A stretch of 64,000 nucleotides of DNA from Terebella lapidaria (GCA_949152475.1 OX424555.1:100597515-100661514), one strand, 5' to 3'; positions 24,834-35,285 are shown, numbered from the stretch's first letter. The notes: generated from the letters alone by a model not told the origin. Program-made: numbers and translations.

Positions 24834-25525
24834 TATAATGTTTGTTTGTAGTTGAATATCTTGGAAGCAACAGATTTGGTATATGAGTAAGATATAGATG
24901 GAGCGGCAGTGTCAGTGAAGTATGATGGTACCTGGGACTGAACAGACTTATGATGTAATATATATCTGATGTTAATTGCATCAATACCTTTATTGGCAAA
25001 TTTTATCTTCAGAAAAGACCGTTTTGGTGGTATATATGCGGAAGTCTGTGTTGGCTTATTAAGCCGATGATGAACAATATCCATGATAATGGAATACAAA
25101 CGAAATTCATAGCTATTGGTATTTCTGATATAGTGGTAAGGACATAGGTCCTCTAGTTCTTCAAGTTTAACATGAGGTATGGCAAATAATTTAGTGCGAA
25201 CATAGTGTAGGCCTAGTGGTTGTTTCAATATTTCAAGTAGACCATCAAAGGAAATATTATGAATAGATGGTCGATTATAATGTCGTTGTCCATGGCTTCG
25301 TTTCCTACGTTTAAATGGTGTAAATAAATTCATTACATTGACTGGACTGCATCCTGGGCTTGTCAGGTTTCCCACTGAACTGATATTATCGTTACAGCCA
25401 TAAGGTGTAGCTGTGCCTAATTCACGTATCCAATGTTCTTCTCGTTTCCTGCGGGTGGGTGTACTTAATGAGGGACTATTAGTATGGTGGTATATTTCTT
25501 CTATGACTCGAACTTTCATTGTCAT
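24833..25525 (-). pseudogene. GIY-YIG nuclease C-terminal part and linker of Penelope-like element
   Basis: This 230-codon frame contains, at about residues 26-46, the pattern REEHWIRELGTATPYGCNDN. In GIY-YIG nucleases of this group the Glu of REE and the Asn of the GCN/GLN motif belong to the conserved core. The GIY and YIG strands that should precede it are not in this frame. A basic segment follows (FKRRKRSHGQRHY), then a linker of about 150 residues leading to RT. The enzyme would nick DNA to prime reverse transcription. The frame ends exactly where the RT frame begins, at 24833. Confidence 0.65.
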
Positions 25526-25794
25526 GGTGATGAAGTTCCATAGAATATTCTCGATTTTGCCTAGCGCTTAGATACTAGATAATGGTTTTGTTTTTGATTG
25601 GATAACGGTAACGTTTGGTTTGCTCGGAATACCCTATACAAAGTACATGCATTTGTTTGAGATTGCTTAATGGTTTTGTTTGCTTGAACTTGGATATATG
25701 TTCCATGTATATTCCACGTAAAGGTAAAAACCAATTGTGCCACTGTTACTTCTGAAAACACACCGTCTAAAAATTACATTATAAAGGCTGGGAT

Positions 25795-26640
25795 TCTAAT
25801 TTTGAGACAACTAGCGAGCCACTGTGTCTAGTTTCTGAGGGTCTGCTCAATGGTTCTCAGATTCAACAACAGTAATTTATCTTCCAGCTGCCTAGTCTCT
25901 GGGGTCGGCTGACAAAAATCCCGTTACTACGGGTAATTGAACACTCAGGCATTCATGTCAAGGCTAAATCTCCCTTACCGTATCGATAGAAGGTGCTTAG
26001 TTGTTTTATAATTGGATGGAACCGTTTGTGATTATACGTCTTCGAACTTACGTATAACGTGCTTTGAGAGGCTGGTCGGTTTTGTTTAACTGAGGCTGGT
26101 TGGCCCATAGTCTTGTTTGAGTATAGCTGTGGTTTATCCCGGCTGATATGTTCCGCGAGAAGACGAGAATTGTGACTTTCATGAGCTAATGGCTGATGTA
26201 TGACGAATGCTTTAGAGAAATGGGTACCATCACCGTGGTAACACGACTACCATATCCCAGCAACGCATCTTCACAAGCTTTATATCCTAAAATTGTGAGC
26301 AACATTACCGTGTAAACACGCAGGATTTTGCTCAGTTATGCGCATGAAGTCTGAAAGAAAGTACAAATTCAGAACATTTGCAGAAATGAGTGGTATTTTA
26401 ATTAATGTTATTCTGATTAACAGACTATTAGATGGCAAAGTATACAACCGTTTGGTGTACCAAATGCTCCACGGAAGTCCATGTTCAGAGTTGCTGTTCT
26501 GGGTAGCATTTTCCCCACGTATATTGATGTCAAATTAAATTTACGAAATACAGATGTGTGAACGGTTCTTAACCGAGCATCATCGAACCGCGTGTTTTAG
26601 TAGTGATTCAATGATAGTTAGGTGACCTACTCTACTAAAG
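25795..26640. repeat. 1.2-kb repeat, diverged copy R3
   Basis: Shares with R1 the succession CTAGCGAGCCACTG, CTTCCAGCTGCC, GTGCTTTGAGAGG, TGGCTGATGTATG, CCGTGGTAACACGAC, CCCAGCAACGCA and CCGTGTAAACAC, but is strongly diverged and lacks the distal part. It is the oldest of the three copies by eye. Confidence 0.65.
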
Positions 26641-26811
26641 GTGGATTGCTGGGAATGTGTTCACTCCCGCATATATGTGAGGTGAATTTCTCGGGGTCTT
26701 GGTGTGAATTAGAAATAAGTTCAAAATTACTGTGTGTGCTTACTTTACATTTAACTGGGTGTCTGTTGTTTTATGATTAACGCAGAAAGAATGCTTATTA
26801 CCGGCATACGT

Positions 26812-27327
26812 TTATTCTGAAACAGCGTATGTTCCTGGCAAGATAGGTGGCCGATGCATCCACTCTTGCAGCTCCGCCATCATCTGCCACATCTCTGCCT
26901 CACTGTAGCTAGTGCTGGCTTCGTGGGAATGTATACCCGTGGTGTAAACCATCCTTTTCTGTCTCATTAATCTCTCCAGCCAATGCTGAGACTTCCTGAA
27001 GTTGATGGAACACTCAACATGGCATACGGTAGCCCAAGTTCGCCACGGGCACATAGTCCCCAGTTCTGGCATCACGGACTTGTGCTTCTTCACGAAGACC
27101 TCCTCTGGAAACGCCACTTCTTGGACTGTTGATGAGTCCCACACTGCCTTTTGTTGCTCCTTGTCGAGACCCTCCATCAGAGCCGCTAACACACCACAGT
27201 TGCAGTTGTAGAGGGCTGAGCACATAGGTCGGATCATGGGTGAACAACCTCTACACCACAAGGTAAGCAGCTCCTCGTCTTGACCGCACCCGAAGCTTTC
27301 TTCAATCACCTCTACCACACACCTCAT
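26812..27327 (-). CDS. Hypothetical Cys-rich protein, 171 codons
   Basis: I do not recognise this frame. It is open for 171 codons in otherwise AT-rich sequence and is noticeably richer in G+C than its neighbours, as coding DNA here often is. The N-terminal third holds paired cysteines (LTLWCRGCSP and ALYNCNCGVL), the middle is charged (EEVFVKKHKS), and the C-terminal part is rich in Met, Trp and Glu. A second minus-strand frame (27302-27508) overlaps its start in another phase, which may mean an upstream part in a shifted frame or a separate exon. It could be a fragment of a transposon protein or of a host gene. No splice sites were assigned. Confidence 0.3.
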   Translation of the reverse strand: MRCVVEVIEESFGCGQDEELLTLWCRGCSPMIRPMCSALYNCNCGVLAALMEGLDKEQQKAVWDSSTVQEVAFPEEVFVKKHKSVMPELGTMCPWRTWATVCHVECSINFRKSQHWLERLMRQKRMVYTTGIHSHEASTSYSEAEMWQMMAELQEWMHRPPILPGTYAVSE

Positions 27328-27509
27328 CAGGCCTGATCACTTGCGCAGGTTGTGGTTGTCGAATCCACTGTGGCAGGATGGCTGTCGTGGCTGGGGACCT
27401 CCGTACTGTGATGATTGTCGATGTACCCACAAAATTCCTCAACAATGTGGCATGCCCATGCTCACATGGCACCACATCTCCGCCATGGGTAACCTGCACA
27501 GGCGGCAAG

Positions 27510-28560
27510 CCTTAGGGTTTCTTACAAGTTATACATGTTATGTTCTAGTCCTTAAGGTGCTCTTTCAGTAGCAATTGTTGATACCATGTTCGGTACCTGA
27601 GATATAACATTTCAAATTGGAGCCGGTGACATATGGTACTTGACTGATGACCAAACTATTCATAACTCAATATGACGTCACAATGGGGGTTCCATCATAA
27701 TTGCATAACATCGGCACTTCCGCTAAGAAGTCCGCATGTGTAGTACTCAAGGTCTATCAACCTTGGTTCAGAAGTTCACTTCGCAGATCAGACTAGAGGG
27801 GTGCACTTCGCCATTTTTTGGCACTGGGTCAAAAGACACCGGCTGGTCATCATGTCTAACTTAGGCAGCCATTAACTGCCTAATAACAAACTTGCTCAGT
27901 ACGTATTTGAATAGTTCTAGATTCACTGGGGAAAGGTTTCATGGGTGGGGTGATAGGTCTGGGGCTGGGCTCATCTCATTATTCATTTAGACCTACCGGC
28001 GAAGGACTCATGGGTGGTGGTTGGGTCTGGGACTGGGGCATTTCCCAACTTTTCATTATCTTGCCGGTTTTAGGGGCTGGGATATAATACATTGATTCAT
28101 CTGTTAGCTTTGGTGGGAAGTATCTCTCAGTTATCATCAAACCGGTTGTAGTGTTATTTTATCAGGGTGTAGCTTTTTATGTACTACATGTTTCCCTATT
28201 TATCTTATGGTGGTGGTGTACTTATATCAATTTCATATAAATTAGTTTTTTTTCTGGTGTGTCTCTACAATCAATGTCATTTACTTGTACAAGCTGTCAT
28301 ATATCTCTCCGGTTGTTACAGATCCTCTGGATCTTTGGGACACCCCATGTATACAGTCATGTATTGTAAATACATTGTGAGCAATCAAATGTTGTATAGT
28401 GTACATGATTTGAAACAAATCTATCTATCTATCTAACAAGTCACCAGCTCCACTTTCATATCAGTTACTGTCATCGCAACAATCTCACTATTTAAGAGAT
28501 GTTTCCCATGTTTCCTGAGTGAACAACTTGTTGAATATTCAATTGGTGTCTTTCTACCGG
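27510..28560. other. No gene recognised
   Basis: AT-rich sequence with short frames only and a small (CTAT)n run near 28419-28434. No repeat shared with the rest of the window was noticed. Confidence 0.45.
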
Positions 28561-28768
28561 CGTCAAGAAAGAACTGAGATAACCAAAGAATCTAGCATTA
28601 GATCGCGTCTTAGTAAGAGACAATGACAAAGTGATACTGACTGAAGAGAAGTAACCGGGTCAGTATCAACCAGGCCGGTAGGAAGCGGCTGCATCCGGTA
28701 CCAAGTGAAGGAGCCGGGCTGGTACAAACCCAGGAACCGACTACAATAGGACCCAAGAGGAGGAGTCG

Positions 28769-29502
28769 GGCTGGTATTAACCATCAGGTATTCAGAGGAG
28801 CCGTACCGTACCAAACCACATACCTAGTGTAACGATTTTAAGCTGAAAATTGTGTTGGGCCAAGTTTTAATACCTGTTTGTTAATGATATATGTGGTTAC
28901 ATGATGTTTTATGGTCGTTAAATGAATTTTAAATTGATTCTAAGTGTGTATTAGACGTGGAATCAATATCCAATATTAAGTATTCCGAGCAAACAAAACA
29001 GGGTTATTCGTTATCCAATCTCATAGTCCGGGGACAGGAAGTCATATCAGGCATACGAAGTGAGGGAAAACAAAAATGACAGGGAAACTCATGAACCCCC
29101 AAAAATGGTCATTAGGAGGTGAAATCAGGTGTTCCGGCTGGTATTAACCATCAGGTATTCAGAGGAGCCGGGCCGTACCAAACCACATACCTAGTGTAAC
29201 GATTTTAAGCTGAAAATTGTGTTGGGCCAAGTTTTAATACCTGTTTGTTAATGATATATGTGGTTACATGATGTTTTATGGTCGTTAAATGAATTTTAAA
29301 TTGATTCTAAGTGTGTATTAGACGTGGAATCAATACCCAATATTAAGTATTCCGAGCAAACAAAACAGGGTTCGTTATCCAATCTCATAGTCCGGGGACA
29401 GAAAGTCATATCAGGCATACGAAGTGAGGGAAAACAAAAATGACAGGGAAACTCATGAACCCCCCAAAAATGGTCATTAGGAGGTGAAATCAGGTGTTCC
29501 GG
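28769..29502 (-). repeat. 367-bp tandem duplication at the tail of Penelope-like copy 2
   Basis: GGCTGGTATTAACCATCAGG to AGGTGAAATCAGGTGTTCCGG occurs twice in direct order, starting at 28769 and 29136, with only a few differences. The second copy runs straight into the 3' end of the RT frame, so the duplicated unit is the 3' untranslated tail of the element. Penelope-like elements often carry such repeated ends. Confidence 0.85.
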
Positions 29503-29539
29503 AAAAAGTGAGCATTTCCTGCCCCACTAGTGGCACCCG

Positions 29540-29974
29540 TCATGAATTCCCCAAAATTAATATGAAATCTAGTTGCATGACATACATGGATTTGCTGTAT
29601 TTATCAACCAGATCATGATGACGTCCATAGAATTTCTTAAACGTAGCTATACGTCTTGGTAAAACATATCCTTGTCGCAGCAGTTTAGAGACTAGCTGGG
29701 CACTTCGATAGACAAAGTCCTCATATTTGCAACTAGCTCTGGAATAGCGTATAAGTTGAGAAACAAACACACCATATGCCGGTGACATAGGAATGTTGCT
29801 GCTTAGAAAAGGGAAATTGACTATGGAAAAATTGAAATCATCACGTTTGTCATATAATCTAGTTGACAGGTTAGAATCATTATCAATCTCCAACCTCAGG
29901 TCTAGATAGTTGGAAAAATTAGCGGATTCTGTAGTATCCTTAATTTCAAGTTCCTTAGGATATATGACATCCAA
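29540..29974 (-). pseudogene. Penelope-like RT C-terminal (thumb) region
   Basis: A 144-codon frame with YLDLRLEIDNDSNLSTRLYD, RDDFNFSIVNFPFLSSNIP, SPAYGVFVSQLIRYSRA and KFYGRHHDLVDKY, the usual run of motifs after the YIDD box in this RT group. It overlaps the previous frame by about 70 bp in a different phase, so the gene is frameshifted here. The frame ends shortly before the duplicated tail at 29136-29502. Confidence 0.8.
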
Positions 29975-30744
29975 ATAATCACCAAACTGGGGTTATTTAG
30001 CGACAATACATCATCTATGTATCGGAAAGTGAAATTGAAATTACATGTTAGTTTCTTAGAACCTCCTCTTCGTAAATGTTGGATAAAATCTGATTCATAT
30101 GAGTAGTAAAAATAGGTCTGCCAATAATGGTGCACAGTTTGTACCCATGGGAATACCAATAGTTTGTTGAAATATTCGACCACCAAATTCCACAAAAATA
30201 TTATCAGAAAATTAACCATATTTACCACACCTATTTCAGTATATTTGTATGGGGCATCAGAGTCGCCTTTAACAAAATAAGCGGTATTATATTTAGCTAC
30301 AATATAGTGGTACCGACGTTGTCCCTTTTTAGAGAAAAATGAATTATTGATTAGTTTTTTAAGCTGATACTTCAGTTCAGAATGAGGTATAGTTGTGTAC
30401 AAAGTGGAAAAATCAAATGTTTTGATAGACGTTATTTTCGAAAGTGTGTGAACATGTAGATATTCCAATAAAGATTTGGAAATTTTTAATATCCACATTT
30501 GGTTTATACCACTTCTAGAATAGATGGTTTCAGAGTACTTTTGGATTTTAATTTTAGACAATATAACAGTTAATATTTTAGAAAGGGCTTGGGTAGAACA
30601 TGATGCTGAACCTGAAATATATCTTTGTTTGTGTGGATTTTTGTGCAACTTTGTGATCCAATATAAGTTTGTCAAAGTAAGAATATATACGATTATCAAA
30701 GTTCGGGTAATTTTCGGCTGCTTCAATTGCTTTTCGGCTGTCAT
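29902..30744 (-). pseudogene. Reverse transcriptase core, Penelope-like
   Basis: A 280-codon frame with TNLYWITKLHKNPHKQRYI near residue 30, FDFSTLYTTIPHSELK at about 115-130 and the catalytic FRYIDDVLSLNNP at about 240-252. These are three of the most conserved parts of Penelope-type RT. Between them the frame drifts from the expected pattern at about residues 165-200 (the stretch around VNMVNFLIIFLWNLVVEYF). The enzyme would copy element RNA at a nicked chromosomal target. The conserved C-terminus follows in another frame at 29540-29974. Confidence 0.82.
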
Positions 30745-30769
30745 CAGACCTTAATGGTCAAAATACGCA

Positions 30770-31345
30770 ATTATGTGAAAGTGCTCAGAAACGGATTCAC
30801 AACAATGCTGATTGTTACGTGGCAGTTACTGATTGGTTATCAATCATATTTTTTTTTTGGTGTAAAAATGTCAGTTTTGATTGGTTGGGGTAGGGGACTC
30901 ACAGGTGTCAGCGCCTTTTGATCCTGGGACACCAACCAGAGCACATCGCGGTTCAGCCAAACTAGTCAAATTGGCTGAAAAGCGGACAAGCAACCGAAGA
31001 TGTCATCTCTAGATGAATTCTCAACTATTTCAACGGACTGTATGATTCGTCAATGACCCTGGAATTGTTGCCGATAGTTGATCCTTGAGCCGGCCTAGCC
31101 GACTCTGTGTTCCGGTATAACGACTGGAATGACAACCGAAGTGAACTTAGAGAATTTACAGAAGTGAAGTCAACCAAAATAATAAGAGAAAAGGACTGGA
31201 AGACCAGTCGGGTTGAAATCAAAGCTGATAACGTCTGAGATAGCTGTGAACCCAATCTATCAACCGAACTTACAAGCGAAGAAGAAGAGGTCGAGAGAAG
31301 GAGCCGAACACCGAACTGCATGATAGGTGATCCCTACTTTGGGAA
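30770..31345 (+). promoter_or_regulatory. Second LTR-like leader segment, related to 23230-23965
   Basis: Contains GATTGGTTGGGG, a Pro/Ser-type GC-rich stretch and a purine-rich tail with AAAGCTGATA, GTCTGAGA, GAAGAAGAGGTCGAG and GATAGGTGATCCCTAC. Most of these have counterparts in the same order at 23540-23965. No TATA box as clear as the one there. May be a diverged LTR or leader of the same old element. Confidence 0.3.
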
Positions 31346-31385
31346 CACTAACAGCTACAGTCCCGAACACGCTACCACCGAGACA

Positions 31386-31623
31386 GCCTGCAGCCGGAGC
31401 ATCGACGCTTCCTGAAGTACTCCACCTGAGTCAACTGAGACAGCCTGCAGCCGGAGCACCGGAGTCTCCCGAAGTGCCACAGCAGCCGAAGTTCCACAGA
31501 CAGCCGAGATGGCCTGCAGCTGTAGCACCGGAGTCTCCCGAAGTGCCATTGCAGCTGAAGTTCCAGAGACAACCGAGACGGCCTGCAGCCGGAGCACCGG
31601 AGTCTCCCGAAGTGCCCATGTAG
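31386..31623 (+). repeat. 57/69-bp coding-like tandem repeat, 4 units
   Basis: GCCTGCAGCCGGAGCA recurs at 31386, 31443, 31512 and 31581. The period is 57 then 69 bp, always a multiple of three. The plus frame 31327-31623 stays open and gives a Pro-rich repeat, QPAAGAPESPEVP with variants. Period kept to multiples of three suggests past selection for an open frame. It sits just after the leader segment and before the LINE, so it may be part of an element's low-complexity N-terminal region. Confidence 0.55.
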
Positions 31624-31727
31624 CCGAATTCTTGGAGCTACCCCGAGAAATAGTAACATACCCTCAATGACCGTCTCTATAACACTCGCAAAACAAGCAT
31701 ACATGTTGTATTCTGAGTGAAAGCAAA

Positions 31728-32602
31728 TTGATAAAATACATTGATAAACTTAAACTCGGATGCTCACCAGGATCAGATGGGATATTCTCTGAACATATCG
31801 AGTATGCTTCTGGAACCAGAGTGATAAAAATGTTGAGTACTAGTAACATGCTGACAGTTTGTCTGCAGTTCGGGGTCGTCCCTGAGGCTTTTAGACGGGG
31901 ACTTCTAATTCCAATACCTAAAAGGAAAAAATGTGATCCTTCGTTGGCCAAAAATTATCGCCGAATAACAATTTCAACAACATATTCCAAACTGAAGGAA
32001 ATGTACATATTGGATGAGTCCGGCAATTTTTCCCTCAGCGAACTACAATACGGTTTTGTAGAGGGTCGCGGTACAAACATGGCTATCTCTGTCACTCACG
32101 ACGTCATCGGTTATTGTGTCCGGAGGGGATCACCTGTGTACCCATGTTCCTTAGATGCAGAAGGGGCGTTTGATGCCATCCCCCATAACATTTTGTTTGA
32201 CAAGGCCATCAAAGCAGTACCTGGTCACTGTTGGAGGTTGTTGTATCATGGTATACTGATCTTAGCGTCACCATCAAATGGGGGGCGAACATGAGTCAAC
32301 CAATTCATGTGATGAAGGGGACCCGTCAGGGTGGATTATCATCACCTTTCTTGTTCAATGTTTTCTACAAAGACATGATTGATGACTTAACCAATACGGT
32401 TGGTGATATTATCATCGGTGGTAATCGTTACAACACATGTTGCTACGCGGATGATGTGCTGCTGATGAGTCTCACCGCTACTGGGTTACAATGTCTGTTA
32501 AACACCGCTGAGGCCTACATTACTGCTCATGGGCTTCGTTTCAACCCCTCCAAGTCGCAGTGCATCACGTTTGGCAAATCCACCCTCGATCCCAAGCCGC
32601 TA
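31728..32602 (+). pseudogene. LINE reverse transcriptase, N-terminal and catalytic part
   Basis: Two overlapping plus frames (31728-32294 and 32231-32650) carry one RT split by a frameshift near 32240-32290. Motifs in order: SPGSDGIFSEHIE, FRRGLLIPIPKRK, LQYGFVEGRGTNMA, SLDAEGAFDAIPHN (first catalytic Asp), GTRQGGLSSPFLFNVFYKDM, CCYADDVLLMS (catalytic YADD) and GLRFNPSKSQCITFG. These are diagnostic of the RT of CR1/L2/jockey-related LINEs. The enzyme would do target-primed reverse transcription. The frameshift makes this copy dead. Confidence 0.82.
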
Positions 32603-32906
32603 TTTACTGTTAAGTTCTTCACTAGATGTTGTTGTTGTTTCGTTTTGTAGATGGTATGGGACGCCGTTGTGTCGTAACTGGTTATTATAAATATTTAAGA
32701 TGTTTTCTCTTTTAGTCCTTTATTCACAAATACATCTTTACTCTATGGCGGCGGGATCTCAACTGAACACAAATTCAAAATTACACATGAAGCGGGAAAC
32801 CGGCATTCTGGAAAGGGGCATGGTCATTAACCATGGAATGCTCGTGCGTGACAGTAAACATTAAAATGCCGGTCTCTGGATCTGCGAAACTCACTTATAA
32901 ACCTTG
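32603..32906. mobile_element. 304-bp insertion inside the LINE, unclassified
   Basis: Bounded by the point where LINE reading breaks off and resumes. It begins TTTACTGTTAAGTTCTTC and ends CTTATAAACCTTG. No clear terminal inverted repeats, poly(A) tail or tRNA-like promoter boxes were seen. Confidence 0.5.
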
Positions 32907-33215
32907 TGGATATCTGACATCACTATAAACTATGAACAATTAAACGACCACGAGCATATAAATCACTTGGGGGCAGTTTTCTCCTCACATGGGTCGGCAA
33001 AACCACATGTTGACAGCAGGATTTCTGCCTGTCGACGTGCATTTTATTCTCTCCGAGGTGCCGGACTTTGTGAAAGCGGGTGCCACCCTTACACCATCAA
33101 TGCTTGTGGAACGCACCGGTTCGACCCCTTCTGACGTACGGTTTGCAGGCATTCGACATAAGCGCCACCTGCATGGAAAAACTGAACAAAGCACCAAGTG
33201 GGTTGCTTAAAGCCG
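32907..33215 (+). pseudogene. LINE RT C-terminal remnant
   Basis: The plus strand reads WISDITINYEQLNDHEHIN, then HLGAVFSSHGSAKPHVDSRI and, after a frame change near 33110, LTYGLQAFDISATCMEKLN and APSGLLKAA. HLG after the RT core and the Y-G-L/A...EKLN pattern are usual in the connection region of CR1/L2 and jockey LINEs. The sequence decays after 33215 and no 3' tail was recognised. Confidence 0.65.
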
Positions 33216-34038
33216 CGCTTTGATTGAAGAAACCCTTTAGGAATACACCGATTCTAATAGTCTAAGGTATATAGTGTTTCACGGGGAAAAAATTGCAACA
33301 CTAACAACTCATGTAGAATTATTTGCCTTGAAGGCATCTGAATAACATACTACAAGTCTAAAGAGATAAAAAATAAGGAACATTCCTAAACATAGGGTGA
33401 AACTTTTCTAGCTTTTCACTCTCGAAACGCCACGATTGTTGCAATAGACCATTGTGTTGATATCGATTTCGCTGCATATATATCCACCAAAACTATTCCT
33501 ATACATGTACATTAACTCCTATACATGTACATTAACATATTAGACGGTTACCCATACAGCCTACTTAAAATATGCATCCCACATAGCGAAACCCCCTATG
33601 CGAAAGATTAAGGAATGACCTCACTCTTACAGAGCACCTGATCTCACGCTCAGCTGGATGGGTGTCTGTGATGTTCACATGGCTTTGACTTTGATACTTT
33701 AGTATCACCTCGATTTGACCACGTACACATATTTTGTAAAATTCACCCATGCAACACTAACTTGGAATTATAAATTTGTCTGTTTGTCGGTATCCATTCT
33801 AATCCCCCGACAAAGTCATGAAATGGCAGAATAGTGTCAATTTCTCACATTCTCCTACTCATCGGAACAGCACTACTTATAAACCAACTCCTATAATCTG
33901 TGTCTTTCTCGTTGCTTTTTACCAACTGGGATTGTTGGAATCACCAGGATCATCTCTCTTTGGGCCCGGCCTTCAATAGGAACTCGGAACACCGAGTCAG
34001 AATGGGTTTCATGCCGGTCAGCTGGCCCTGTCTGGCTC
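33216..34038. other. No gene recognised
   Basis: AT-rich, with a short direct duplication CTATACATGTACATTAA(C/-) near 33500-33535 and no coding motif. Confidence 0.4.
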
Positions 34039-35285
34039 ATGATAGGAACCTGGTTTCAATTAGGACAATCAATGCCGATGCTGTCAGCAGTGATTCTCCA
34101 GATCTTATACTGCATTCTTGGACCTTTGGGTCGAATATCCTCTTTTCCAGACGATGTCTCAGCCTCGAGGCTTGTCTTCGCTGCCGCCATTGCAACGAGG
34201 GATTGGCTTCGGGAACGCTTAGTGGGACTCCTGGCTAAGGCCTTTTCCGTGGGATTTTCATCTGGTACCACAATACCCTCAGGAGCTACCCCAAGGTCTC
34301 AGGCAGTTGGAGCTGAGCCTCGGCGCTCATCAAACGTTTCAGCCCCAGACGATGTTCAATTCTATGAGTCAGTAGCTGAAAACTCAGATGACCCATTGCT
34401 TGTTGCATGCCAGCCTGTATAAGAGCTGTCTCCACCCCGTATCTTCCTGCTTTCCACAGGTTTACCACGGGAAGCCATGTGCAGCTGGTTGTCATCTCTG
34501 CTTCGATGTTGCCAGGCTCTCCAGCCCGGGCTCGTACCCAAAGGAACAGTTTTTTGTGGTTACTCTGGTACAGAGTATTTTTACGTCCCAATTGCCTTTC
34601 CTGTGCTTGGTTACACCAGGCCAGCCTCAGCGACCGATAGAGCTCTCACTGGCTCCACCCTATCTGCTTTCCTTGTTGGTATTGCACCCACTGAAATGCC
34701 ATCACCAGAAGACTCCATGGGGGTGGATGAGCTCGACCAGAGTTCCAATATCGCTCTTTCCCAGGAAGTGGATGTCAGGACTTACTCTCCAAGGAGAAGC
34801 TCCTTCTCATGCATTCACGCCTGTGGTCACAGTTCCCATGTGAACCCCCAATTAAGTAGGTGGCCTGCGGCCTTCCCATACCTCCAGCTGAAGCTCATCA
34901 GCAGTTGCCTCTGAGCTGGAGTGTTTGCCAAGCTTTCAAACGCCGTTGGCAGGGAGCTCTTAACAAAGGGAGAAAATACCAAGCGGAAGAAGCTCTTTGA
35001 ACCTTCCCAGAAGGACTTTCTGGCCAAGCCGTGTTGGCCCTCCCAAGGGGGCATTGCACCACTTATCCACCCCTAACTCGGTGTCTGTGCCCATGTCTCA
35101 GCCAGGGGAGGTCCAACGACCATACAGCCTGTAGCCTTGATAGACTCTACCCTGGATTGGCTGACAGCTGCTACAATATATATGCTCGACCAGCTTGTCT
35201 CACGTGAGGTCTTGGAGGAAGAACTGCAGTCGGCAGTTGGGCTCCTTAACAGTGTGGGCTTCATGATCAGTGAATGCTTCCACTA
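34039..35285 (+). pseudogene. Unclassified coding-like region, degenerate
   Basis: A stretch with balanced, coding-like composition between AT-rich flanks. Plus-strand frames of 110-150 codons follow one another (34039-34422, 34388-34843, 34477-34914). The last part reads RGGPTTIQPVALIDSTLDWL and then a helix-rich LDQLVSREVLEEELQSAVGL before a stop at about 35285. No catalytic motif, zinc knuckle or known fold was recognised. The minus strand also has modest frames. It may be the gag-like or C-terminal part of an old retroelement or a processed pseudogene; neither is shown. Confidence 0.25.

Larger units (their letters stand above)
23966..25525 (-). mobile_element. Penelope-like retroelement (Naiad-type), copy 1, partial
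   Basis: Two consecutive minus-strand frames give, in reading order, a GIY-YIG nuclease remnant and then the N-terminal half of a Penelope-type reverse transcriptase. The match with copy 2 stops at 23966, where copy 1 ends before the RT catalytic motif. Nuclease before RT is the permuted order of the Naiad group of Penelope-like elements; canonical Penelope has the nuclease after RT. No intact protein could be made from this copy. Confidence 0.78.
29503..30745 (-). mobile_element. Penelope-like retroelement (Naiad-type), copy 2, RT and C-terminal part
   Basis: Minus-strand frames carry the same RT as copy 1 and continue through the YIDD box to the conserved C-terminus. At its upstream side (from about 30665) it differs from copy 1 and instead joins another coding-like stretch (residues such as RSDDSRKAIEAAENYPNFDN). 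This suggests recombination between family members or a chimeric insertion. Confidence 0.8.
31700..33215 (+). mobile_element. 5'-truncated CR1/L2-like LINE with an internal 304-bp insertion
   Basis: The plus strand encodes RT motifs from the SPGSDGI region to the C-terminal segment of a non-LTR element. The endonuclease and ORF1 are missing, as in ordinary 5' truncation. A 304-bp sequence (32603-32906) interrupts the reading: residues before it end DPKPL and those after start WISDITINYEQLN, which join smoothly. The insertion has no target duplication or coding content that I could identify. Confidence 0.75.

Noticed and set aside
30680-30760. Hammerhead ribozyme in the Penelope-like element (minus-strand CTGATGA followed by GAAA)
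   Set aside because: Only five bases separate CTGATGA from GAAA, too few for a normal stem II. The stretch also reads as protein (RSDDSRKAIEAAENYPNFDN), so it is coding-like.
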